64,000 nt of DNA from Stemphylium vesicarium. Its lineage: Eukaryota; Ascomycota; Dothideomycetes; Pleosporales; Pleosporaceae. The stretch is taken from NCBI GenBank assembly GCA_004380135.1, contig QXCR01000014.1, forward strand, positions 266,029-330,028, read 5' to 3'. Of this stretch, positions 33,514 to 45,394 are shown piece by piece. Below the pieces are notes generated by a model. The model was not told the origin of the DNA. It made no database searches and worked only from the letters and a program-made list of their open reading frames with translations. Within the stretch, counting starts at the first letter, position 1, and the number at the start of each line of letters is the position of its first letter. Position numbers and translations under genes: made by a program.

Positions 33514-35345
33514 ACGTATTCCACTAGCGAGTGAGCCAGTTTCTGCCAAGACCCTCTACTCCCTCATCAACGCGACATGCCTCAACAATAGAACGCGCAA
33601 TTATCTAATAGAGAAGGTAGAATCTAGCTTACCCTTTCTACCTATACTATATATTAATTTCTAAGCCTCTAACGCGCTACTAAGGAGTTTAATATACCTT
33701 ATATAATATTAAATTATTAATATAATAGAATCCTATATTACCCTAAAACTTATAACGCCTAATATAAGCTTACTATAACTAAAGAGTAAATAATTATATA
33801 ATATATTCTTAACCTTGATTCGCGAGGATTTGCGCCCTAGCTGTGCGAGGTGGCAGATATAGCCGACAAACTGCTAGGCGTACGCGGTGGGCAGCCTATA
33901 GGCAAGCAATAGGCTAAGCGCTTTATAACGCGCTTAGCTGAGCTTAAGATAGCCTTTAATTAAGCTAAAGATAGGCAGAGGATACTATAGGAGGATCTAG
34001 AGACAATTAGCGCGTAGTTTAAGCTAGTAGACGATACTAGAGCTAAGTATAGCGTACACGACTACAACGTGTATAACTTTAATAAGACTAGCTTCTAGAT
34101 AGGTGTTATTAGCTTAATAAAGATTATTATAGGCGTAGAGAGATATACTTAACCTAAGCTTATTTAGCTAGGCGATCGCGAGTGAGTAATAGTTATTTAG
34201 AGCGTCTACGCTACTAAGTCTTTTACTCTACCTTTTATTATCTATAAAGAACGCGTCCACCTCTCTACCTAGTATAAGGAGGTAGATATACTATATAATT
34301 AGAAGCTCTTAGTCTCTAAGAATAGCTAGATAAATAACGCGCTTAGTCTTAAGTAATTAAAGCACTTTAACGCGCATATAAAGGCGCGCTAGATAAGGGC
34401 GTATAAGCTACTTATTTTAGATAGCTATAAGAGCTACCTTAACTAGAATTTTAAGAACTACTACCTTAAAAATATAATTCTTACCCTCTATATACCACCT
34501 TACTTATCGCATATCCTCTAGCTACTTAATATAGTCTACTTCTTACTATTAAATCGTAAGTACTTTAAGCGCGTATAAGACTTAGCACGTAAGCGCGTCT
34601 TCTATATTAATAAGAAAGGCTTCCTCCCTACCTTTAAGAACGCGTTTTTTAATATATTTATAGTAGAGAACTATTATAAGGCCTTTAAGATAGTAGGGCT
34701 AATCCCTACTAATACGTAAGTTATACTAAATTACCTTAAAGTGCGCCTATATACCCTACTAGAATCTCTTTTTCTAAAGACGCTATAGAAGTTAAAGACT
34801 CTAAGTAATACGCATGAGTTTAGATCTTAGTTAAAGCTTATACGCGAGTCTTTTATTTAGTCGCCTATTACTATGTAAATAGGCTTCTCTTAGCTTATAA
34901 AGGGGGGGACGCTAATACTATATAAGAACGCTCTACTTACTACGCGTAATAAAGAGCTTAAGGAGTAATTAGTAGTAATAACTAAGTAGAAATCGCGCAA
35001 ACGAAAGCGGATCTAGCAAGGTGGTACTATAGAGTATGGTGAGGTAGCAGCCTAGGTGGCCGTAGAGGCCTCTATAGCCGCTAAGCGGTTAAAGAAGGCT
35101 TGTAGTAGTGGTAATTAAGAAAGAGCCTAACCAGCTCTACGGCGCTATGGAAACTGTAGAGGGACTAGATATAACACGCGAACGTGTAAAAAAGATATAG
35201 AGGCATCTTCTAAATTGGATGCGAGCACGACGTCCGCTAGCTCCTTGTTTAATAGCGATGAAATTGAAGAGTTGTAACATGAGGTGGTCATGCCAAGCTT
35301 TTTTGGCTCACTCGCTGGGGTGGCTCACTCGCTAGTAGAATACGT
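33514..35345 (+). mobile_element. Pogo/Fot1-like DNA transposon, copy 1, in element D
   Basis: 1,832 bp between TA dinucleotides (33,512-33,513; 35,346-35,347). The ends are ACGTATTCCACTAGCGAGTG and its inverse. The plus strand encodes a decayed CENP-B/DDE transposase: helix-turn-helix near 33,830-33,960; the first catalytic motif, normally NFDET, reads NFNKT at about 34,077-34,091, so the catalytic Asp is lost by G-to-A; and a C-terminal zinc-knuckle-like CRGT..N.RTC is near 35,153-35,195. The terminal about 300 bp at the right is little mutated. The left TIR has one GCGAGTGAGCCA unit where the right end has two. Confidence 0.9.
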
Positions 35346-38300
35346 TAGCTATTTCTTAACTACTTTAATTTTTTTTTTACTTATACGTACTCTATTAGCT
35401 CCTATAATATATTCTAAGAAAGCAACCTCTTTCTTATAGAATTCGCATTTCCCTAGCTTAAGTTATAAGTTAAACTAGTCTAAGCACCTTAGTACTATAT
35501 AGATATATTTAATATATACTTCTTTATTTTTAGAGTAGACAAGAATATTATCTAAGTATATAATAATAAAGATATCTAGATAAGCTCTTAATATATTATT
35601 AGTAAGTTCTTAAAATATTACTAGAGCGTTTATAAGTCTAAATAGTATAATAGTATATTTATAGTATTTATATCTTATTTAGAATACTATTTTCTATTTT
35701 TTACTTCTTTTAATTCTAATAAGGTAGTATCTATCTTATAAATCTATTACTATAAAGATTCTTACTTAAAATAATTAATTCTAAAGTTCTATATTATTTA
35801 ATAGTAAGTATTAATTCTTTACTATAATATTATTAAGCTTATAATAGTTAATATATATTTTTAGTAGTCTCTTCTTCTTTAGTATAAAGAGTATTAGGAA
35901 TCTTACTAGTAATATAGAAGATTTAATATACTCTTTCTTTAAATTCTTATTTAGCTACTTTTTTAGTACTTTAAGTTCTATCTCTAATAGTTAATATATT
36001 AGCTTAAAAGGTAGAGTTTTCTCTTCTTCTAAGATAATCTTATAATTTTAAAGTTAATACTTTAATAAGATTTTACTATCTACTACTTCTATAAAAAGGT
36101 ACTTAAATTCTTTCTACTTTTTTAGAATATTAGAAGTTATATATTTCTTTATAACTCTAATTTTATAATCTAAAGATATCTTATTAATATCTATTAAATT
36201 AAACTCTTATATCTTAAAGCTATTCTTATATAAGATTTACTATTCTTTAGTAATATTATAAACTTTTCTCTTATTTATTATTAAAATTAGTTAATACGTA
36301 AGTTAGCTTATAGTTACGTCTAGTTTATAGTACTTAAATAAAAACTTCTTTAACTTTTAATTAATTTATAAGTTATATTCTTATAGCTAAGAAAGTTCTA
36401 ATATAATATTATAGATAGCTAGTCTAAAGACGTCTAGGTCTATTCTTTCTCAGTATTCTTAAATACTAAATATTATATTAGTAATCTTATATATAATCTT
36501 ATTTTCCTCTAGTATTAGTTATCTATTAGTAACCTATAGTAAGTAAGACTAATATTTCTATAGTAGTTAAAGTCTAGCTTTATCTACTATATATACTAAA
36601 ATATAGTTTACTTCTAATTCTAAATTTACTAGAGTATATATCTATACTCTATTAAGCTATACTAGTAGCTTAATAAGTCTTAAGGGATTTACTATATTAA
36701 TCTTCTTAGCTAGGCCTTCTTAGCTATTTACTAGTCTAAAAAAGACTTAGTTCTAAATCTATAGAATTCCTTTATATTATAGTGCTTATTATATATACTA
36801 CTTAGGTATATTTACTAGTCACACTCTTTATATTTATAGATAGAGTTATTAATATATTATATCTTATATATAGTTTATATCTAGATAATATCTTATAGGT
36901 CTTTATAACTAAGGAAATAAGTATTTTTATACTTATTCTATAGGTGCGTTAGGTATATATCTTTAATAGGTATATTCTATTCTATCTTATACTTAGGGAA
37001 TCTATACACTCTTCTTAGAGACTATATAAATCTCTTCTTTTCTAAGTAATAAGTCTTATAGAAATTATATATATAACTAGTTTATAATAACTTAGTATAG
37101 TAGAGATTATAAGAATTATACTAGTACTAGACTATAGTATTTTAGCTTATTTAGTTAATCTTTTATTTACCTTATAGTTAGCTTTATAACTATTATTTTT
37201 TTATTTCTTTAGTCTATAATAGCTTATTATTCTAAGAGTATTATTAGAACTCTTAAACGTCCTATTCTAGAATTTTAACTATCTAGCTATCTAATTCTAT
37301 AGTATATAAAGTTATTTCTTAGATATTAATTTTAGAAGGTATAACTATAAGTTTATTCTATACTTATAGTACTTATTTAATTTATTAGAGATCCTTTAGT
37401 ATTAGTAGGAACTTCTTAATTTTTAGAGAAATATTTTTCTAATTTTAATTAACCTTATAAGCTAAATTATAGAAGTATTACTATATAGTTTATAGAATAT
37501 TTAGAGTTTCTATAATATAATCTACTAACTCTCTATTAAGATAATAGAGTAAGCTATTAATTTATAGTAATAGTAACTCTATTTCTAGTAAACTTACGTA
37601 AAGCGTACTTAGTTAATATTTTTTCTTAAATATAGCTATCTTATTATACTTAGTGCGTAGTAGCTTTACTACGTCTTCTTCTAGCGTATCGTACTTCTTA
37701 TTAGATATAAGTAAGTTATTTAGGTATTTAGTTCTTATAATAATAAGATTCTTAATTCCTTTAAGAATACCTTCTCTACTATCTACTTAGTATTTAATTA
37801 TAAGTTTTATAATAACTTCTTATAATTTATTAGCTAGTTTACTAGCCTTTCTAAGTACGTTAACTTATTATATAACTTTATTCTTACTATAATAGTTCTA
37901 TACTATATAGCCTACTTTACTATAGGCGTAGTAAGTAATTAGCTTTTTACTCTTATTATATTAAAACTTAAGTTAACCTAGTCCCTTATTAATATTATTA
38001 AGGTATATAGGCTTATAGCTATTTATAGCGTATATACTAGAGACTTAAGATATATAACTTTACTAACATTCTTAATTAGGGTATAAATATTAAGGCTAGT
38101 ATCTTAGTTATTTATAAGTTCTTAGATATAAATTTCTTAGTTAAATAGTCTTTTCTCTAGTATAAGCTTATATAACTTATTATTAATTTAAATAGTTTTA
38201 TTTATAAGTTTATTAAGTATATTAAGATTAGATCTACTTTATATAAGTTTCTTATATATAGTTAACTTAAGACCTTATTAATATATCTATATTAAAGTAT

Positions 38301-38766
38301 TATTATTCTAGTTAATAACTATAGAGTATTATTAGAACTTAGTTATATAGTTAGTAGTAGACCTAGTCTATCTAAGCCTCTAAATCTTCTATTCTATAAT
38401 TACTTATTCTTTAAAGAGTAAAAAGACTTTTTTTATCTTAGCTTTAAAGGCGTTCTAGTTATTTATAAGATTAATATTATCTTAGTTATTAATATTATTA
38501 TCTATATATTAGTATAAGATAGAGTTAGCCTACTTCTCTATATTACTATAAAGAAAGATAGTAATCTATAATTTCTTTATTATTATTATTAATTCTATTT
38601 ACTTTAATATAGAGATATCTATTAACTTAGAGTAGCTAAGCTTTAAGCTTACTATAGTTACTATAGTATAAGTTAGACTTATTACTACGTACTAAAATAT
38701 AGGTAGTATCTATAGTTATATCTAAGATATCTATTACTATATTACTTATTTTAAAGATATTTAAAG

Positions 38767-39211
38767 TATAAAAGTCTATTCTTAGAGAGTTCTAAGGTTA
38801 ATTCTTAAGAATAAGCTAGGCGCGTAATAAATAAGATAAGTTAAATATAATATAAAGATTAATAAATAACTTAAGAGTTTAAGAATTAAGTACTAATTCT
38901 TAGATTTTAAAATTAAATATAGTAACTATAAAAGTATACTATCTAATAGCTATATACTTATATAATAGTTATAGTAACTTCTAATAATAATAGGGTATAA
39001 CTCTTAGTAATAGTTATAATAGTCGTAATTACTCCTAGCGATAGTTGCGGTAGTCGTAATCGCTTCTAGCGATAGTCCTTAGCGTAGTAATCGGTCACGT
39101 GACTGCTAACAGTCAGCGTTTTGCAGGATCGCCATCCTGGTCTTGCTCGTGCGGCGCGGTTGCGGCGTGGTTGCGGCGTGGTCGTAAGCGTTTTGACTTC
39201 AGGTCGTAACA
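38767..39211 (-). repeat. Element D right LTR
   Basis: 445 bp, same length as the left LTR. It starts TATAAAAG (mutated TGTGAAGG) and ends GGTCGTAACA unmutated. TSD ATAAA follows. Confidence 0.9.
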
Positions 39212-39216
39212 ATAAA

Positions 39217-42200
39217 ATACTTTAATATTCAATAAAACTCTTACTAGCATATACTATTTAGTTTAAAGGAGAGTTAAGCCTAAAGCTAAAAGAAATAATA
39301 AGAGAATTCTTAGTATTAGTATCAACTAAATTAATATCTTTAGTACTTACTAAATTACCTACTATATCTTATCTTAAAATATAAAATAGTATTATAATAA
39401 ATATTATTACTACTAGTCTTATTATTAGAATCAAGACTACTCTAATTAGTATTTAAAATAGTCTTACTAGTAGAAGTTAGAGGCTTAGATATACTCATAA
39501 GTAGTAATTTAGACTTCTTACTAGCCTTTTTAGACTTAGACTCTAGCGTTTAAGTAGTCTTCTAAGAGATAGACTAGATATTCTTTTAGCCTTTAGAAGT
39601 AGAACTATAAATAAGATAAGTAGATATCATATTCTTATCTCTAATAAATAAATTCTTAGAAACTAACTTTAAAGTAGAAAGATGCTTAAACTTAGAGTTA
39701 AACTTTAATTTCTAATCTTTATATATATCTACTAAGTAAATACTATACTAAGTAGCTTTCGCTAATAATATCTAAATAAAAGTAGTCTAGTCACGCGAGG
39801 GAGTAGTAGGCGTAATTATAGTCTTAGTAAAAGAGTAAAGTTAACGAGTAGATAATTAAGGATTTATGATATTAGTAGTAAAGAGCTCTTTAGTAGTAAG
39901 AGTAGACTTAATACTGTAATAGGCTAGCTTAAAATCTATAAGGAAATCAATTAGTAATAATTCTAAATCAGAAACTAGGTAGTCTAAGAGCTATTTAAAA
40001 ACTTATAGTAGAAAAAAATTACTAAAAAGTTAATACCTGGATATAATTATTATGAATACCTCTATTTAGTAGCTTACTATTAAGATAAAACTATTTAAAA
40101 TACCTATAAGTTTTTATGTAGGAACTACGACTATAGTAGCTATAAAGAAATAAAGAACTATTAAGATTACTATTATTTAGTAAGGTAGCACCCTAGAAAA
40201 ATATTAATATTAAAGCTAGAATATTAGACTTAAAGATACTTTAGGCACTACTAGCCTCTAATCTAAAGTATCTACTAATAGTCTAGAAGCTAGACTAAAA
40301 AATTATAATTATATTAGAATTAATCTAGATATCTTTTAAGTACTATATAGATTAATAGTTAGTATACTAATTTATAAGCTAAGAATCTCTCTACTAAGGC
40401 GGAGTTTATATAAGAGCGCTTAAAGAGACTATACCTACTTAACATTAATTATATAGTTAGAAAAGGTATATACTAGAAAATTGTAAGTTAGAAAATTGTA
40501 AGTTAGAAAATTATTTAGATAAAGTAAATAGTTATTAAGATAGCTTATAGTACTTAGTAATAAACGTACGACTAATCTACGTAATAGAGTATTAGTAGAC
40601 TTAAAGGCTAGTATTACTCTAGCTACTTAAGCGTCTCTCTTTAGTAAGTAATAAATTCTTAGTAGGAGTACTTAATTTAGGTTATAAAGAGTTAAGTAGT
40701 GTAAAGTAGTAATATAGTATCTAAGGCGCGTCTAAGAGAATATTAGAAGCGCTACTATCCTTAGAAGAGAATAATACGAATATAGGAGAGAGAGAGACGC
40801 AGAGCTATATAGGATATAGTAAGAGAATTAGAAAGGTTAATCTCTTTTTCAATTAGCGCGAAAGCGCTTAAGTCTTTACTAGTAATATTACTAGCCTCTT
40901 CTAAAAGGCTCTTAGACTAAGGCGTTTTAACTAGTAGTATAATAGACTAAAGAGGCGCTATAGTAGGCTTTAGTAGCTTTATATAAGAAAAAGAAATACG
41001 CTTCTTATAGATTAGAGTAAAGTTAGAGTTATATTTACTCTACTTAGCTTTACTCTCTTTAAGAATATATTTAGAAACAAAAAATTGATAATTTATTATA
41101 ATAAGTAAAGGTAGTAAGTCTAAGAGCGTTTTAGTAAGAGAAAAAAAAAGAGAAAAAAAGAGAAAAAAAAAGAGAAACAAAAGAGAAAAAAGTAAGTAAA
41201 ATAAAAAAGAAAAGTAGAAGAATTGCGGTATAGTAGCGGGGAGAGTTTAATAGTAGTGTAAAAGAGATGGAGTGTAAGAACGCAAGTAGGCTAGCAGGAG
41301 GAAAGGTTGCGCGTTGGTTAGTAAGGCGTAGATGTTTATTTGGCGGTGTCTCATAGCAACCAACCACGTGCGCCAGCCCGAAGGCTGCTCAGCAACAAGG
41401 CGGTAAATCCGGTATTAGTAATGTGCATAGCAGAATAGCTATTATACCGCTGCAAATATGCAGCCTAAATGTCGCTTAGACTGCTTCTAGGAATTTAGAA
41501 ATGCAGCGCTGCATTATCGCAAACTCCATCCTTACTAGATCACGCTGTAGGGCTGCTTAGGAAGGCCGCTTAAAGAACTAAGCTAACTAGATAGATACCC
41601 TTCTATAATAGATAGAAAAATAAAAAATAAAAAAATAGAGCTTAGCTAGACATTTTAAGAATAAGAGAGAAAAATTAGAAAAGGCACTTATAAGTTATAA
41701 GAAACTAGTAAGAAATATAAAAGAGCTAAAAGAAAGAGATTATAAATTATAAAGAAATAAGTAGATAGCTAAAAGAAATATAGAGTTAGAGGCGTATTTA
41801 ATCTACTAAGTAGAGAGAAAGGATATAGATAATTAAGTTTTAAGTTTTACCAAGCATAGATATCTAAAAGTAAAGAGCTAATCTAAGAAGTTTTTCTATA
41901 CAATAAACGAAAAAAGAGCTTTCTTTTTCAAACAAGAGAGAGATATAGTAAAGGAATATAAGACTTATAATAAGGGCTAATAGGCACTTAGACTAGCGGG
42001 TAGGAAAGTATATAAAGTTAAAAAACTAAAGCTAGATAAGGATATAGACATGTAATATACACTAAGAAATTAAAAAAAATATTCTCTTGCATTGAGCACA
42101 CAATTCCTGATGGGGCTCACTCCACTACAGTAGTACTAGTAAAAGTAAGACTTACGTAATAATTATATAAGCTAGTTTTCTATATATATTTTTCTAGAAA

Positions 42201-42550
42201 TTTTTATACCCTGACTAAAAATTTCTGTTAGAATCTATATTATCTTTTTCTTCTCTCTTTTTATCACCATTTAGCACTCTAATAGTGCTTTCTAAGCTAG
42301 TGTTCTAGTGTTTTACACTATAGAGCTAGTTATTTTCTTTCTAGAACTTAAAAAATCTTCTTTCTAACTCTTCTAGTTATAGAGTTATGGAGCGTTAAAA
42401 GTAGTAACTTTTTAAAGATATTTTTTTTATGTCACCCCTCTGTATATATATTAAAAACATATACTTAAAGTACTTATAGAATAAGTATAAGAATACTTAC
42501 TTTCTTAATTATAAAGATCTATAAGATGTTATCATAATATAAACTCTTTA
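39217..42550. other. RIP-saturated DNA with a spared island; no identified gene
   Basis: Minus-strand coding traces (TAA/TAG as Gln) run about 41.1-39.4 kb and end in a Lys/Ser-rich tail at about 39.45-39.7 kb, like the one near 28.5 kb; the family is unknown. A poly-purine tract (GAGAAAAAAAAAG units) lies at 41,140-41,200. The stretch 41,220-41,560 has near-normal composition (GCCAGCCCGAAGGCTGCTCA) and no convincing ORF; a 78-codon minus-strand frame there is probably chance. 42,050-42,150 is another less mutated patch. Confidence 0.4.
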
Positions 42551-44709
42551 ACATGGTTGGTAAGCAAGCGGCGCAGGCAAGCGAGCGGCGCACCCCACCA
42601 ACTTTGATCACCTCTCCCATCACAACGTATAATAGCTTAACGCAGCGATACTCTATTAGCTTTAAATGAAGTAGATATTTAACTTACTATCTTATCTATT
42701 AATGCCAAATAACTTAGGGGCAACCGTGCTGCTGCTGCAATGTACAGCGTAGCTGAAACAACGCTCCGCCGCCGACGTGATTGCCAGCCCAATTCAAGGA
42801 AGCTCACCCAGCTAGAAGAGCAGGCGATTGTTGGCTATATACTTGATCTGGATCTACGTGGATTTGCACCTACGTACGCAGCTATACGTGATATGGCTGA
42901 TAAGCTGCTCGCTGCGCGCGGCGCAGGCCAGGTTGGACTGAAGTGGCTAGCCAACTTTGTTAAGCGTATAGACAGTCTTATAACGTATTTTAACTAAGCG
43001 TATAATAAATAGAGAGCTCTATATAAGAATTCTATACTAATTAAGAGCTAGTATAATTTAGTAAAATAAGTAAAGGCTAAATATAGTATTTATAATAATA
43101 ATATTTATAACTTTAACAAAGCTAGCTTTAAGATAGATAAGATTATAACTTAACTTATTATAATAGTATTAAAGAGAAGAAATAGGCTAAAAGCTATCTA
43201 GCTAGGTCTTCGCGATCGCTGCGATTAACGCTACTAGCTAGTTAGTACCGCCATTCCTTATCTTTACTAGCCAGTATCACCTGTCTGCCTGGTACGAGGA
43301 GGATATTCCACGCGACTAGGCTATCGTAGTTAGCGACAACGGCTAGATAACTAACGAGTTAGGAGTTAAGTAGCTAAAGCACTCTAACGCTTATACGAAG
43401 GCTCGTGTTATAGGTGTGCGTCGCCTGCTTATCCTTGACGGCCATAGGAGCCACTAATCTCTCGAATTTTAAGAGCTCTGCAAAGAGAACAATATCTACA
43501 CGCTCTGTATGCCACCTCACTCATCTCACCTACTCCAGCCTCTTGACGTTGCCTACTTCTCGCCATTAAAGCGCGCGTACAGCCGTAAGGCTAAGAGTCT
43601 AATCCGCTACTATATTAACTATATTACTAAGCTAAAGTACCTACCTACCTTTAAGATAGCGTTTAATTAATTATTTACCTTAGCTAATATCTACTTAGCC
43701 TTTTAAGGCGCAGGCCTTATACCTCTCTAGCCAGATACTATTCTATTAAAGCTTGCTGTTTAGCTACGTACGCCTTCTCTAGTTACTCTGCCAGAGGCTG
43801 TCTAGGAGGCTCGTACGCCAATCAACGTACGTGAGCTTAATGCTCAATTAAATCTAATACGTGAGCGCGTACGCCGGCATAAGAGCTTATTACTAGCTTT
43901 AATTATTAAAGCGATCGAATAGCTTAAAAAGGGCGCTAAGGTGATAATGCTCTCCGCTAAGCTAATACGCGATTAGATAGCTAGCCTTAAGAGAGCTAGT
44001 GAAGTAACTGTTAAAAAGGTATAGTTGAGGATTACTAATACTATTAGTAATAGTATTAGTAATAACGGAAGATAGGAACTAGAGTTAAAAGTGTATCTAT
44101 TAGATATAAAGGGGGGAGTTAGACACTAAGGTATTATCGCTATCTACTCGTTATTATATATAAATGCTAGGTTATCTAGAATAGTCTATCTTACTAATAG
44201 ATAACCTAGGTATACGTAATTTCTATGTTATAGATCACGTGTATAAGAACGTAATAGCTATAGTGGTGCTATTCTAGCTAAAAGAGTACTAGTGCTTACT
44301 TAAGCTTACTAAGGCTTACTTAAGCTTAATTAAGCTTACATTCTAATAGTGACGAGTTAGCGTAGTTAGCGCAAAAAGAAGTAGATATAAAAGCTTAGGA
44401 CCTTAATAAAAGGAGAAGGAGAGGATATAATAGCTTAAAAGGAGGCTGACCTATAGATTAAGCGTAAATAGCGTTAAGGTGGTGAGCGATTAGGCCTTAG
44501 CCGCTAGGCTCTCGCGCGATGCAGGAGGTGTAGAGAGACTAGTCACAACTTACGTACGTGCAAAAATAATTCTCTAGATACTAATTAATCTGCTATATAA
44601 ATTTGTATACGTTATCTCTTAACATGGTTGTGGTGTGCGCTTGAACAGGCGCAGAAAGTTGGTGGGGTGCGCCGCTCGCTTGCCTGCGCCGCTCGCTTGC
44701 CAACCATGT
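42551..44709 (+). mobile_element. Pogo/Fot1-like DNA transposon with ACATGGTTGG ends
   Basis: 2,159 bp flanked by TA (42,549-42,550; 44,710-44,711). The TIRs, about 55 bp, start ACATGGTTGGTAAGC and hold two AAGCGAGCGGCGCA-type units followed by CCCCACCAACTT. Plus-strand transposase: 42,740-42,997 is open (CENP-B type helix-turn-helix, with TQLEEQAIVGYILDLDLRGF and a WLANFVKRI end). Further pieces include the segment ending PPHSSHLLQPLD-like near 43,510-43,550. Later frames are closed by TAA/TAG. Composition is closer to normal than in the Gypsy elements, so it is younger than they are or only partly RIP-mutated. Confidence 0.9.
42740..42997 (+). pseudogene. N-terminal part of the pogo-like transposase
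   Basis: 85 codons from ATG, ending at a TAA. Arg-rich start (TLRRRRDCQPNSRKL), then LTQLEEQAIVGYILDL and MADKLLAARGAGQVGLKWL, the CENP-B-type helix-turn-helix (HTH_Tnp_Tc5-like). It is the longest intact transposase piece in the block. Confidence 0.8.
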
Positions 44710-44711
44710 TA

Positions 44712-45202
44712 TAAGATGTAATATATTAATAACTCTATCTATAAATATAAGGAGTATAAATAATAAGTATTACTAAGTAGTATATATAATAAGTACCATA
44801 ATATAAAAGAACTCTATAGATTTAGAACTAAATTATTTTAGACTTGAATAGCTAAGAACACTTAGCTAAAAAGATTAATATAGTAAATCTCTTAGAACTT
44901 ATTAAGCTCTTAGTAAAACTTTATAAAGTATGAGTATATACTTTAGTAGATTTAGAATTAGAAGTAAACTATATTCTAGCGTATATAGTAAATAGAGATA
45001 GACTTTAATTACTAAAAAATTATTAGTTCTAACTATTATAAATTACTAATAGATAACTAATACTAGAAGAAAGTACGATTATATATAAACTTACTAACAT
45101 AATACTTAGAACCTAAAAGTATAAAGAAAGAATAGATCTAGATATCTTTAGACTAGCTACCTATAATATTATATTAAGACTCTTCTAGCTATAAGAATAT
45201 TC
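44712..45202 (+). pseudogene. Gypsy aspartic protease-region fragment G, left part
   Basis: Plus-strand coding trace. Pieces such as VNYILAYIVNR and DIFRLATYNIILRL (about 45,145-45,180) fit the end of a Ty3/Gypsy protease. It is cut by element F at 45,208 and continues at 51,812, as the TSD CTTAT shows. Confidence 0.5.
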
Positions 45203-45207
45203 CTTAT

Positions 45208-45394
45208 TGTAAAGGGCTACGCCTAAGTACTGCTACCTTCTTACTTTAGGCTAGCGCGGAACGCTAGCGTAGAGGTAGCGCAAAGGATAAGTACCGTACG
45301 AAGGAGGACACCTACACTTCTTTTCTCTACCTTTCTTATTCTATATATAGGAGTAAATATATACTTATTAGTAAGCCTCTTTCTATCTATAATA
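45208..45394 (+). repeat. Element F 5' LTR
   Basis: 187 bp, TGTAAAGGGCTACGCC to CTATAATA (originally CCATAACA). It shares GCTACGCCTAAGT and GATAAGTACCG with the TRIM2 LTR. Confidence 0.92.

Larger units (their letters stand above)
30492..39211 (-). mobile_element. Element D: RIP-degraded Ty3/Gypsy LTR retrotransposon
   Basis: LTRs of 445 bp each (30,492-30,936 and 38,767-39,211), start TGTGAAGGTCC and end CGTAACA; TSD ATAAA is perfect (30,487-30,491; 39,212-39,216). A purine-rich tract read on the minus strand abuts the left LTR, so transcription runs right to left. On the minus strand, reverse transcriptase IYLDNIL is at about 35,540-35,560 (YLDD mutated to YLDN at 35,547-35,558); integrase is to the left and gag to the right. 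All frames are closed by TAA/TAG. It is split by a pogo/Fot1-like element at 33,514-35,345. The same family recurs as element E. Confidence 0.88.

Noticed and set aside
41131..41367. 78-codon minus-strand ORF rich in Phe/Leu
   Set aside because: Its C-terminal part is a translation of the GAGAAAAA purine tract; no domain or good start context.
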